Origin: Tetrahymena thermophila SB210
Taxonomy: Eukaryota; Ciliophora; Oligohymenophorea; Hymenostomatida; Tetrahymenidae
Direction of reading: 5' to 3'
DNA: 64,000 bases
NCBI RefSeq assembly: GCF_000189635.1
Contig: NW_002476512.1
Span: forward strand, 1,240,001-1,304,000
Part shown: positions 32,834-45,201 of the stretch, one piece after another
Layout: each line of letters begins with the position of its first letter
Position numbering within the stretch: position 1 is the stretch's first letter
The notes under the pieces: generated by a model
Database searches by the model: none
Seen by the model: only the letters and a program-made list of their open reading frames with translations
What the model was told of the DNA's origin: nothing
Position numbers and translations under genes: made by a program

Positions 32834-35800
32834 ATGTTCAACTTTTTTAGTAGTGCAAATATAAATTAAAATATCCCAAAGTATAGCGTTAATGACTTTG
32901 TTTTTAGGTTGAAAAAGATAGAGAAAATTGTAGTTAAGGAAGGTTTGGACGGATTTCTCTTGATTAATGGAGTAGATTCTCGTGAAAATACAGAATATGT
33001 CAAATTGACAAATTGGCTTTTTTTAGGAAATTCAGGTTTAGAAATCGAAGAAAATGAGTACTTAAATTAAATTTACAGCGATATGATAGTATTAATTAAG
33101 AAAGGAACTACCCATATTTTCATAGACCCAGAAGCATTAAATTCTCTTCAAACTCTTATTTACAGTATTCCTAATGTTGATGTTTTCTGTCCTACTGAGA
33201 AACAATATGAAGATAAAGATGAAATGGAGCTTCTCAAAATGGCTTTTTTCCTTAGGGTAATGAAGCCAACAAAAAAAGTTGGTATTTTATTAGGCTAAAA
33301 AGACAAAGGAAAAATCAATTCAATTGAAAAGTGGCCATTAATTCAGTCATATGGATTAGAAGGTAATACTTTGATAATAATTAATAAAATAAACTAATTA
33401 TTGGTTTAGTAAACCGAAAAATAGAACAAGCTTTCAAGTAAATATTTAAAATTAATCATATTGTTTAAAATAAATAGAATTAGGAGTTGGGTTTTTTAGC
33501 ATGAACCATGAAGTAGTTGATCTCACTCTAAGATTGAATGCAGTTTATAAAAATTATGATAAGTTCTTTGTCTCGAAGTTAATCTATGTAGTAGCTAAGA
33601 GACTAGTAAGTAAAAGATAGATAATATTTAAAATAACATAATATATTTTTAATAGACTGGTCACTTCAACTCAGCAGCAGGTTAGTTAGGAGATATGAAA
33701 ATGCATAAAAGAAATTTAGCAACTGAAAGTTAACTAACAGAAATATTTAGGGATACATATGAAATAGAAGAAATAAGTAAATGGGTGTAAATTAGGGGTG
33801 TAAACGCTGCTCTACCAAAGCCAAGAGTGTTATTTGGTAAGAATACTTCTGCAGACTGCTCTAAAGAACCTTCAGTTGCACCATTAAAAGATTGTAAAAC
33901 TTATTTCTAAACTTTAAAATGTAAATTAAGGTTTTGATATAAATATAGTAAAATACTCAGAAACTTTTCATTCATTCCATGCAACTTTTGAAACTTTTGA
34001 TTTAAGAACCTGCTTAAGAGCAGCAAGAACTTACTTTTTAGCAAAGGGAGTCAAAGAGGAAAGAAACCTTATCACTTTAAATGATGATGAAGGCGTTCCT
34101 TAAGGATATGAGTTAAATATAGATGAAAATTAGCAATACAAAGACTAAGAGTAACAAAAAATTAAATAAAAATAGGATTAACTTTTTTATAAATTAAATA
34201 AATAGCTTTTTGGCTAACTTATATCTTTCTATCATAATCGGATTCAATGAAGTTATGCAATTGATTACAAAAGACTATAAAAATATGACTGAAGAATTTA
34301 TCTAAGATTATATTTTTTAGAAGGTTTCTAAAGTTTATGCTGGTTTCTAAATCCCAGAAAGCGAAATTACTTTGTAAATAACTTTTTTATAGTAAATTTA
34401 GAAATAAAATTAAATCAATTTTAAAATAAAAGGGATAAAATCTAAATTATTTTGAAAGCATACAACTCCTTTGGTGAAGAAGTTAAAATTGATTTTAAAG
34501 ACACAATTTCTTTCAAGCTTACTCCTTATTTCTTCATGGTTAGAATAGAATAAAAAAATATTAAAAGGTAATATTCAAAAAGTCTTAAATCATTTAAATT
34601 TGTTAAAGTTTTTATTTTAAATTATTTATAAATTATTTTTTATATTTTTTGTTAATTTTTTCTCTTCAAAATGTTTCATTTTTAATCTAAAAATAATTTA
34701 GTTAAATTCTAAACAACACAGTCCTAGGTTCTTTAGTTTTTGCTGAGTCTTTTATTTTGCAAGAAGGTTGCTATTTACTATTAACAAAAGAAATACCTTA
34801 TTTTGACCTATGGAACTGCTAAAATGATTACTCTGAAAAGATCGAAAAAATGAAAAAAAGAATTTTATGGGAACCTCTTGGCAAGTAAATTTCAGGTAAA
34901 CAGTTTAATTGAATAAATTTGTTTTAAATACTAAAACACTGTTTGGATAGAGAAATATTTATATTTGAAAGGATTATTTAGTGAGTAAATATTTCTTAAA
35001 AAAAGAGCAATTTTAAATAATAATAAAAAACAAACTCAAATAAAGAAATTATTTCATAAAAATTATTTAAATAAATTTTTTATTATGAAAAAGATGAATT
35101 ACCTAAGAATAGAATATTCGTTTAGACAGGTAGAAAAAGTAATTATGGGTTTGATATCCCTATTATGCAGGCTAGTTATTATATGCATGAATTAGGTTTA
35201 AGAATAGAAACTTAAAGACTAGGATGGTTCATATTATTTTTCAAAGAAATGAAAGAAATTCAAATAACATAAAAAATGAATCACACTTGGCTTATATTTA
35301 AAGTCGATTCTAATATAACTTTTAATTCAATAAGCAAAGACACTATTGCTTTAGAGTTTACAGGTGATGCTCTTGAACAATCATTTTTTAAGATAAAAAA
35401 TTATTTTGAAGAAAACTAAGTAAATATTAATTTAGTACAATTATTTGAAATTAATAAGTTTTTTATAGATTAAGTATGAGTATTAGGTTGATATTCCAGC
35501 AATATTTTAAGAATCATAGATAGCTAAGAAACAAATTCTAAATTAATAGTCTTAAGGTTAAAAATTAATCACAATGAATAGCATTTAAAACGAATAGTTC
35601 TTTATATCTTACATCGAAAGCAAGCAACTGATGATCCTAAATCAAATGAAAGACCTTAAGTTATCTGCTTATAAAAACCTATATGAATAAATGCAAATCA
35701 GTTAAGCAATCACTCCTGTTGAAAATCATATTGGAGTCATTCTTGTAAATGGTAGCTACTGCTCTGGAAAAAGAAAATTTGCTGAAAATTTAATAAGATT

Positions 35801-36174
35801 TGGATCAGACAACAATTTAAGACTTCATCTTTACAAGTAAAACAAATAGATATAATTATTATTTTTAAAAGCGTTTTAAAAAAATATAAATTAAGAAATT
35901 TGTTATAATAATTTAAAAATAATTAGATTTGATTTGAATGAAATGAGTGAACTAACAGAAAAATCTTATTTAAGTGGACTGCTTAAATTTGCTTCAGAGA
36001 AAAAAATATAAAATACTGACGTTATTGTCGCTTCAGTCCCTCATTTTATTAACACTAAAATTCTTATTGATTACTTTAGCAAGAGCGAAAAAATTTCTAA
36101 TGCTTTTTATATCAGAACTATTGCTACAAAAATAAACATAAACAATATCTATTCCAACTTTAACAAAGTAAACC

Positions 36175-36207
<33 letters not shown>

Positions 36208-37933
36208 TAAATCAAATTAAATTTTGTAAAGATTTTCCTGATATTGAAATCAATGAATGAACCATTAGGAAAATAAATATAAATTAACCTTAAAAATTAT
36301 TCCTGAATAAATTAATTTAACTAAATTTAAAAATTAATTCAAATTAAAATAATAAGCTTCTCTTAAAAATTAAAGTTTAAATAGAAATAAATTTAAAATA
36401 ATAAAACCCAAAATAAATTAAAAATAGTTTTTTTAATAAAAACATAATAAATAAAAAAAATAATTTCAATTAAGGGTGTATGGGAGGGGCACTGAATAGA
36501 ATAACCTCCCAGATTTTTAATGTCTACCAAGGAAGTTAAACCATTGGCAGAAAAATAAAAAAAAACAACTTTTTTCAGTGCCTTCCCCTCATTTAATTAA
36601 AAGTTAATATTTTTTTTAATTTATAAAAGAACCCAGTAAACAATGTTTTTACATACGGTGTAGAGGGTTACTCTTAGTTCTTGCTTTTGGATACCTATAA
36701 TAATTATGATGCAGATGTAAATGCTTTGAATAAAACTCTCTCAGGTGTTCTTCCTGGTGCAAAAATTTATAAAATTATGAATAACATTTTGAACCCAGCT
36801 CTTGCTAAAGATATTCTTACTTCTATTACTTTTATTTCTGAGTAAAATAACTTAAATAGATTGAAATATTCAGTTTAATATGGTAAAATTCTCTCAGTAA
36901 TAAGATTTTTTAAATAATTAATTTGATTTCATTTTTAAATAGATCTTTTGACATCAAATGGACCAAGTAGTGTTGTTTTCATACCTTTTAAGCTTCCCAT
37001 TTTGAGAGAAAAGATAAGAGATTTAATTTATAAGAAAATCCTGCAAAATGGTAACTAAACCCTAGTAGATACAATCGAGGCTGAACAAAAAATTGCAGAA
37101 TTCAAAGAGTTAAACAAAAATTCTAAAGATCCTCTAATGATTGAAATCATTAAATTAAAAGGTTATTTAAAAAAAATAATTTTAGATTGAGAAATTAATA
37201 TTTTTATATTTTAATTTAGAAAAAATCGAAATTTAAAATGCTCAAACTAGTGATTAAGCTATTAAAATAGACTATGTTAAGGGTATATTAAGATATGATA
37301 GCAAATTAAAAGAAGGGTTAGAGGAAATAACTATAACACCTAATTATTTTATTGAAAGAACTGTAAAAGGAGTTGATGCTAAGGAGTTCACAGAAGAGCT
37401 TAATGGAGTTTCCTTTAAAAATGTTAAATACACTGGAATTACTAATTCTATAATCAATGATATGGGTTTCGTTTTTGCTGGAAAAAATCTCAATAAGGAG
37501 AAGTTGTTAGAATTATTATACAAGCTAGTCAAGCCAGTAAAATAAATAAATAATTAAATAATTAAATGATAACGAAATATTAAAATTCAATTTATAGCTG
37601 AATAAGCAAAAGTTAAGATAAAGAAAAGATCTAACAGAAGAAGAGATAGTTGACATTTAGTTTAGAAACAGAGGAGAAGGTTTAGAAAATGGTGAGTTTT
37701 ATGATGGATAATTTTGGAGAAACATTTAAGGTTTGATTCTACCTCACCATCCAAGTAATTAATATGAATATTATTTTTTAGAAATTAATAATTAAATAAA
37801 ATTAGAAAAAGATGAATTTATTGAAGAATATTTAAAGTAAGAAGAAGTAAGAATAAACCAAATTAATGAACAGTTGTAATAAGAATGGGAAACATGGAAA
37901 TAAGTTTATGATAAGATTCATTTAGACAAGTGA
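32834..37933 (+). CDS. DNAAF9 (C20orf194)-like protein, axonemal dynein assembly / ARL3-linked family
   Basis: A multi-exon gene runs from the ATG at 32834 (MFNFFSSANINQNIPKYS) to the TGA at 37931-37933. Blocks along the gene fit the DNAAF9/C20orf194 family as I remember it. These are GVDSRENTEYVKLTNWLF near the N-terminus, PNVDVFCPTEKQYEDKDEME, SIEKWPLIQSYGLEG, TGHFNSAAGQLGDMKMHKRN, the P-loop-like NHIGVIL-NGSYCSGKRKFAEN near 35720-35800, VFTYGVEGYS after 36628, and a C-terminal GEFYDGQFWRNIQGLILPHH followed by a Glu/Gln-rich helix (QINEQLQQEWETWKQ). The family is linked to ARL3 and to preassembly of ciliary dynein arms. About twelve A/T introns interrupt it; one (36168-36627) contains a GC-rich hairpin. 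The family assignment comes from remembered motifs rather than an alignment, but the order of several blocks agrees. Confidence 0.75.
36474..36592 (+). ncRNA. candidate intronic structured RNA (GC-rich hairpin)
   Basis: Inside an otherwise A/T-only intron, a 120-base island is GC-rich. Its ends form a long stem: ggcactga at 36488-36495 pairs perfectly with tcagtgcc at 36575-36582, extended outward by two G-T pairs, one mismatch and three G-C pairs (36482-36487 with 36583-36588). Internal pairing is possible (ccaa 36527-36530 with ttgg 36544-36547; gggagg with cctccc as an alternative fold). No known class was identified: no convincing C/D boxes, tRNA arms or 5S pattern. An intron-hosted small RNA is a reasonable reading. 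The strand is assumed from the host intron. Confidence 0.45.
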
Positions 37934-38924
37934 TTAATTATAAATATTAATATTTAAACTGTTCAATATTTGTCTCAAGAACTTGTTATTTTATACCTTT
38001 AAGATTTTAATCATTTAATTTATTAAAAGCTTCCAATGAAATAAGTCTTAATTTAATTTTATCTTGCATGAAATATTTAATTCAAATAAAAGGAGTTTAA
38101 TTTCATTTAAATGTTTATTTAGATTACTTAATTTATAGAGTGGAAGTTGGTTTAACGTTTAAATAGAATAGAAAAGATAAAGTGTTTATCCTAAATATTT
38201 AGTAGATGTTAGAATGCAGAAAATGTGTATCAAATTTTAATTGAAATTAAATTAATAAACATTTTTATTGTGAATGATTTCAAAATAGTAAAAGGGTGAT
38301 TTTTGATATGAAATAATATGAAAACATTTTTAATAGAATATAAGTAATTTATATGAAAAAAAGTTTATCATTAACTTTGGGTAAACCTTAAAAAAGCGTA
38401 TTTAGTATTTTATTTCAACTATTATTCATGCTGAAGCAACAATAAAAGCAAATCAGTTAGTTGTATTAATTATAATTATAAGCTTTCATGAAAAAGTGTA
38501 TGTTATCTATCTATAAATTGAGTAAGAGAAGCAACAACTTAACTACCTACTAATCAAGCTATTTAATCAAAATTAAATTCTACATTTTCATTTACCTATT
38601 TATTTATTAATTGTTTTATATAAAATAATGTTTTATGAATTTGCTAAATCAATCAATCAATCAGTTATGTTTAAAGATTTTAAAATATTTTTTTATTAAG
38701 ATTTCTATTTATATTTGTTATTTGCTTATTTATATGTTAAAAAGCTTTCTTTTGATTTTATTAAAAAGATATATATTAAACATATTCTTACAACTACTTA
38801 AACTTTGCTACCGTCTTTGAGATTAGGTATATCACTTAATGAAAGTATTTCAATCATTTATTTATTTTCGAAAAACAATTTCTATTATTAAAAAAATATT
38901 TATTTGTTATTTATTTATGTTTAG
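37934..38924. other. intergenic stretch, mostly non-coding
   Basis: The 3' flank of the DNAAF9-like gene. A 61-codon hydrophobic frame at 38635-38820 (+) ends at a true TGA but is built almost entirely of Leu, Ile, Lys, Tyr and Phe, as expected from A/T sequence, so it is not called as a gene. Confidence 0.45.
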
Positions 38925-39331
38925 AGAGCTTTATAAATTACAAAGTCAGAGCGACTTAATCCAGTTCTATCTTAAACCACGTTTTTTGCCCATTCTACAT
39001 CTTATCCTTACTTAAACTTTGTGATGGATAAAAAGAGTTTCAAATTATTGTGAATGATTAAATTAATAAATTTAAATTTACTGATAATTTGATAGCTTTG
39101 CCATTAGGAAATTCGAAAAAGAGCTATTGTTATTTTAAACAAAATATTTGTTACATCTCTTTGAAATTGAATTATAAAATGATGATTTAATTCATCAAAT
39201 AGCTTTAACAAGGTTTAAAGTAAATTGATAAATATCTAAATTGGGAATAGTTTTACATTGATAGTATCTCCTGCATATAATTCATCTTCTTACTTAAAAG
39301 AAGGAAAACTTTTACCCTAAAGAGCTAATGA
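38925..39331 (+). CDS. orphan open exon, about 134 codons, unknown
   Basis: A frame opens after a TTTAG acceptor-like site at 38920-38924 and continues to the TGA at 39329-39331. It reads SFINYKVRATQSSSILNHVF, CPFYILSLLKLCDGQKEFQI, then DNLIALPLGNSKKSYCYF and LQQGLKQIDKYLNWEQFYID. The composition is more varied than chance A/T frames here, with several Cys, Trp, Pro and Gly. No in-frame ATG lies at its start and no upstream exon could be joined with confidence. It could be the last exon of a small gene, a gene remnant, or a chance open frame (only TGA stops here). Confidence 0.35.
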
Positions 39332-40211
39332 AAATCCTTTATTCATTTTATAATTTTTAAATAAAATTCTTTTTATCTTTTTGATGATCTTAAACTAATT
39401 TGCAATTTTTTTGAGAGTATTAAATATTAATTATTTTTTGATTTAATAAAAGTTAATAAACAAACAAGCAAAAAAAAACAAAAAGGAATTAATTATTCTT
39501 TTTGATTATTTTCCTCAAATAAATCAAATAAATAAACAAACAAACAACTAAACAAAAATATTGAATTTTTTTTGATTCAAAAAAACACGATTTTATTTAT
39601 TTTGATAGTAATTTTTTTATAAATTTTCATTTCTTAAATTTAATAATATTTTAAAGAAGTATTTATTCCTGTTAAATATCAACTTAATTCAGATTGAAAC
39701 TTCAATTGAAACAAAATGAATAAATTTGTAGAATAAATTAAACTGCAAAATTAGTGAAATTAAATTATTTAATTATATTTGGAATGTTGGCAAAGAGGAA
39801 AGGTATTTCTATTTGACTTAAGAATTACCATTTTAAAAGAATTAAAAAAGAAGAATACTAATGAACCTAGAACAGTGTACATACACACATACTCAATGGG
39901 TAATAATATTTAAGCGTATATGAATTAATATTAAAATTGATTTAGATAATTATAAATTTAAGTTTTCTAAGTAAATTAATGAAAATTATTGCTTGCTTTG
40001 AATTTTAATAATGAATTAATGAGATAGGTAAATAGCTAGTAATAAATTAATAAATTAAGTAAGTAATTCAACAGGTCTTTTTGATTGTGGAGAATAATTT
40101 ATCAGATTTATATATTTTTTCTCTCAATCAAATAAGCAACCTATCATTCATTCATTAATAATTAACTAACTATCCAACTAACCCATTATTTGTATTTATT
40201 TTTCATTTTCT
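39332..40211. other. convergent intergenic region
   Basis: A/T-rich sequence with aaacaaacaaac and aataaataaac simple repeats and a short ttattcattcattaat region near 40140. It includes the 3' UTR of CCT1 (-). Nothing else recognised. Confidence 0.5.
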
Positions 40212-43006
40212 TCAATGTCTTCCTTGAGGTAATTCTTCTTGTTGAGGATTTAATTTAATCATATCGTCAATTCTTAAAATAGTAATAGCGGCTTCAGTGG
40301 CAAATCTATTTAAATTTATAAATAAATTCATTTAAATTATAAAATTAATTATTTAATTAATTAATTTATTACCTAAGAGATTTAATCTTAGAAACCATAG
40401 GTTCAAGGACACCAGCCTTAACATTGTTTCTAACTTTACCGAGGGAGAGGTCAAGACCGCAGTTTTTAAGTTCCTTCTTGGTGGGATCATCGGAAGATTG
40501 AGAGGCAGCGTGGAGGGCTCTTAACTTAGAAACTAATTCAGTGGCATCTTGAGCAGCATTTGCAGCAAGGACCTTAGGAATAATGTTTAAGGCTTCACAG
40601 AATTCAGCAACAGCAGTTTATTCTTTGTTACCCAAAGTTCTGGCGAAGTCTTCTAACTTAATGCTCAAAGCAATTTCAACAGCACCACCACCAGGAACGA
40701 CGTATCCAGATTCTAAGGTTCTCTTAACGACGCAGAGAGAGTCATGTAAAGATCTTTTCAATTAATAAAAATAATTCAGTTTAATTAAAATTCATTTATT
40801 TATATATCATAATTAATTTTGATGTTAATTTAGCCACAAAACAAGCATTTATTTTTCAGTTATTTGCTTAAATAATAAAACTAATTAATAAAATACCTAT
40901 CGACTTCTTCGCACATAAATTCGTTGGCACCTCTAATGATGATGGAAGCACAGTTAGACTTTTTCATTCCCCTAAAGAAGATGCAGTCGTTATCACCAAC
41001 AGCTTCTTCGTAAACTTCAGCACATTCACCCAAGTAGGAAGCTTCAAAAACTTCATCACCTTCAGGAGTAGCCAAAGTGGTAACAACGGTAGCTAAATAT
41101 TATTTAAAAATTTTATTAATTTAAATATTAAATAAAAATAATTTATTTTAAATCTTTATTCTTATTTTTATTGAATAAAAATAAAGATATCAACTATCTT
41201 TTTATCTATGTTTATTTTTATTTATAATTTTTTACCTCCAGAAGCCTTGGCGATTCTACGGAGATCGTGCTTATCAACTCTTCTAATACCTAAGACACCA
41301 GCTTCAACGAGGTACTTGGTAGCAACATCATCCATACCAGCAGAGGTGACGATAACGTTGGCACCAGCTTCAATAATTTTCTTACATCTTTCTTTCAAAA
41401 TTTCACATTCTTTGAAACGAATCTTTTCCAAATTCTTAGGGTCGTTAACCAAAATTTATATACCCATTTGTAAACGGAATTTGTTTAAGTTGAAGTCAAG
41501 TAAAGCAATCTTGGCTTTTTCGATTCTAGTTTTCATTTATTGATCAGCTCTTTGAGTTTGTAAAACATAACCTTTAATTAATTAGGATTATAAAGTGCTC
41601 TAACCGTGACTCTTAACGATCTTAACGTTCTTGATAGGATACTTGGTTTCTCCTGAAAGGTTAGTCATCTTGACCTATTTATTGTTAAAATAAACAAATT
41701 AATTAATTGATTAATGATTCAAAGTTTAATTTTTAAAATTGATTTTTATTATTTTATGTTGAATGAATTAAAAGTATTTTGATGTTTATTTACGGTTTCA
41801 ACAGCATCAACAACGATGGAAGAGAAAAGATTGGATTCGGGACCAATAAGCTTGGAAGACATGGAAGTCTTGGCAACATTAATGAGAGCTTCACGGCCGA
41901 GGTGTTCGACTGAAATAGCAAGGTGATCCTTAATGTAGTTGCAAGCTTCCTTAGCAGCAATCTTAAAGCCAGTAATAATGTTAGTAGGATGAACCTTGTT
42001 CTTAATTAATTCGTTGGCTCTCTTCAATAATTCAGCAGCCAAAATAACAACGGAGGTAGTACCATCACCAACTTCCTTGTCTTATAATTAAGATAATTCA
42101 ACAATAACCTTAGCAGCAGGGTGTTAAACTTCTAATTGTCTCAAAATGGTAGCACCTATTATCATTAAAAATGTTAAAAACTCAAAGATATTTTATAAAA
42201 TAGCTTCATTTTCTTCTTCTAAATTTATATGTTTGTTTGTTTCTTTCTTTGTATGTTTTTGTTAAATTTTAGTAAGTAGATTTTATCTTTTACTGACTTT
42301 GAATACTCTCTTTTACTCAATTTAATGTTTTTTTATAGGTTCGCTAAATTTTCTCCTATTTAATTGTTAATTGTATGCTTATTATTGTATTTGTGATTTC
42401 ATTTTGGTGGTTTATTATGTTTTTTATTTCCTATTTTACAATTTCTTATCAAAGTAGCTTGATTGTGTTGTTATTGTTTTGGAGTATTCATGCAACTTTG
42501 TTCATTCTTTTCTAAAGGTGTAAAATTAAAAGAAACTATTATCTATGGAGAAGAAGAAGAAAAAGAATTAAGCTATTGGGATATTTTATGAATGATGTTT
42601 ATTACCATCATTTGTAATGGTGACATCACCGACTTCATCGACGAGCATCTTATCGAGACCTTGAGGACCCAAAGAAGATTTAACAATATTAGCAATAGCC
42701 ATGACAGCAGTAACTATTTATTAAATAATAAAGATTGATATAATGTCAAATTGTTATTGTTTATATATATTATTTCATTTGTAACTGAACTGTGCATTAG
42801 TTCATTTTTGTAATTAAATTGGTTAAACAAACATAATATTTTTGAAAATAATTTCAGCAAACAAACAGAATTTGAGTTAGAAATAATCAATGAAAAATAT
42901 TAAGTAAAAGGCAGCAAAGTTAATCATCTTGTAATAAATTACCATTATTGGTTCTGACATCTTGACCTTAATCTCTTTCACCTAAAATACCAACAGAGGG
43001 AGCCAT
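40212..43006 (-). CDS. CCT1: chaperonin CCT subunit alpha (TCP-1 alpha)
   Basis: This is a subunit of the cytosolic group II chaperonin that folds tubulin and actin. Start ATG at 43006 ([20 protein letters not shown]); TGA at 40212-40214. Exons, approximate: 43006-42945, 42714-42603 ([20 protein letters not shown]), 42156-41792 ([40 protein letters not shown]), 41673-41237 ([34 protein letters not shown]), 41096-40901 ([17 protein letters not shown]), 40757-40372 ([35 protein letters not shown]) and 40305-40212 ([18 protein letters not shown]). The nucleotide-binding signatures GDGTTS and GGGAVE are present and the order is complete, giving roughly 550 residues as in the family. The alpha paralogue is chosen from SMSSKLIG and the N-terminal SVGILGERD-type start. 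Exon codon use is GC-richer than neighbours, as expected for a highly expressed gene. Confidence 0.95.
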
Positions 43007-44142
43007 TTTATTTAGAATACTATATTTAATTAGTTAAACTAGAGTTGATTTTGCTTTATTTTTGTGAATGAATAAATTCTTTTTTTTGTTTAAAGATTAT
43101 TTGTATTTTTTTGCTTTTTATTTTTATTTATTTTTATTTTTTTAATCATTAATTTTTAAAATTTTAGATATTTTCATTTTTTATCTAATTTTTTGTTCAC
43201 AATCACAATCATAAACATAGATAGTTAGATAGATATCAATCCAAATGCATTCTATTTATTATTGTTATATATATATTTTTATAAATATATTTATTTTTTC
43301 ATCTTGTTCATCCCTATTTTATGCAAATCTTTATCAAAAGCAAATAATATTCATCTCACTCTTTCATTCATTTTTCAAAATACCTTTTATTCCAAAACAA
43401 ACATTCATTCATTTGTTTAATTAATTTTTAGACTATTTCAAATTTTTTAAAAAATTCAAACTATAAAGATACGCGAAAATTAAATATATTTATTTAAATA
43501 TTATTTAATTGTATATTTTTTTCATTTTTATGCAATATATTATCAAAATTGTTATTTAGCGCAGACTAGCAAAAACTTAAAATTTTTCATTATTTGATTT
43601 TTATGTCAAACAGAAATTTATATTAAATTTATTGTGATTTGAAATATGAAATGTTTTAAATCATATATATGCGAAATTAATTTGACTTTATTTATCAAAA
43701 AAATATTATTTATTAATCACATAAAATATAAAATTAATTTTATAAAAATTGTTAAAATTAAAATTAAAACAAAAATAAAATCTATTTATTTTTTTTCTAT
43801 TTCATTAAAAATAAAATTTATTTTATCTTTATTTTTTTGTTAAAAATGAAAATTAGTTTTATAAAATGTTTTTAATACATAAACAAATAATTAAATAAAT
43901 AATTCCAAATATCTTTTAGAAAATATTATTTAAATTTTGTTAATATTATAGATTGATTTGCAATAAATATTTAGTAATTAATATTGGTGATGATGATTTA
44001 TTTTAAGCTTGTTTTTGTTAAATATTTAGTTAGATATTCATTATTTTAAAGGTGTGATTTAAATAAATTGAAAATTTTAAAATAATTATTCGATTTACAT
44101 TATAAAATATCATTCATTCAGATTTAAATATTATTTCAGCAA
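43007..44142. other. intergenic region 5' of CCT1
   Basis: A/T-rich sequence that should contain the CCT1 promoter and the 3' UTR of the next minus-strand gene. It contains a small gatagttagatagata run near 43220. The 65-codon Ile/Lys/Phe-rich frame at 43646-43843 (+) is judged a chance frame. No RNA gene seen. Confidence 0.5.
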
Positions 44143-45201
44143 TCATTAATTGACTACAAAGAATGAGGGTAAGATTATATTTTTAGGGGCCATTAAAGTT
44201 GTTTATGGAATTGTTTATTATTGTTGGTGTAATTAGTCTTAAATATTCTGTTATAAGGTAAGAGTCTACCCATTAATTTAAATTTATTATAATAGCTTTG
44301 AGGGTACTTTTTTCTTACATTTATTATACTCTTCTTCTGTGATTTTCTAATAGAGATAAAATGGTTTTTCTGGGTGTTGCATTTCTACTCCCATTTGATA
44401 AGAAATTTTGCCATCTTTTTACTTTATCTTTTATACAAATGAATTATTTAAGTATTCATTTTCAATATCGAATTATTCCAAAGTAATGTAATTGTCCTAA
44501 TTAGAAGAGAGTATATAATTGTATAATTCTTCTTAATTTACACTAACCTTCAAAGTTTATAAAGGATTCTTTGGAAGCTATAAAAGATCTTCAACTATTC
44601 CTTAAATATTATTTAATTTCTCATCAAATGTTTTAACATTTTCATTTCCTACATATATCAGTCTTTTATGATTTTTCCAAGAATTGAATATTTTATCATC
44701 AACTTCAATTGCTTCTTCTACTGATTCCCTTCTAGCCATATTATTGCTTGTGATGTAATGATCTTTAGCACCTTTGGCGGTTGTTGCTAAATGTAGAATA
44801 GCATAATATCTATCTAAAATTTACTTTTCATTCATTTTTACTTCCTAAAGAGTCATATCCCAGCATAATTCAGGGTAATAAGCCTTTGTATCACAAATAC
44901 CTCTATCACAAAATAAAATTGTGGGCTTTTTTGATAGCTTAGCTAAATCCTCAAAGTATTCTTCAAAAAAGTAGCATAAATTAGTTATTTTAGCACCAAG
45001 TTTACAAAAATCATTTACGTCTTATTACTTTAATATTCCATACAGCTCATGGGCATGTCCTTGTGCAGTTACTGTGAAGGCTTCTGGAGTCATAAATACA
45101 GTAAAGCCCCATTTTTTAAATTACGAATGCAAGTAATTCATTGCTGATGTTTTACCACCGCAAGGACCTCCAGTTAATGCAATTTTTCTAGACCAGAACA
45201 T
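44143..45201 (-). CDS. P-loop NTPase, ttd14 (TRPL translocation defect 14)-like, 352 aa
   Basis: An intronless frame runs from the ATG at 45201 to the TGA at 44143-44145. It opens with MFWSRKIALTGGPCGGKTSA, a Walker A motif (GGPCGGKTS) placed right at the N-terminus, followed by NYLHSQFKKWGFTVFMTPEA. A second conserved block, KPTILFCDRGICDTKAYY, resembles the DRG/Walker B region of this AAA_28-type kinase-like family. Later come HYITSNNMARRESVEEAI and an IYVGN segment before a C-terminal half (about 230-352) with alternating strands (SYQMGVEMQHPEKPFYLYQK) that may be a CYTH-like domain, as in fly ttd14. Fly ttd14 binds GTP and acts in light-channel trafficking. The exact function here is unknown. 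Confidence 0.75.

Noticed and set aside
38635-38820. 61-codon hydrophobic ORF ending at a true TGA
   Set aside because: It is built almost only from Leu, Ile, Lys, Phe and Tyr codons, as A/T-rich DNA gives by chance.
41208-41543. 111-codon plus-strand ORF
   Set aside because: Antisense shadow of a CCT1 exon whose minus-strand translation matches the chaperonin family.
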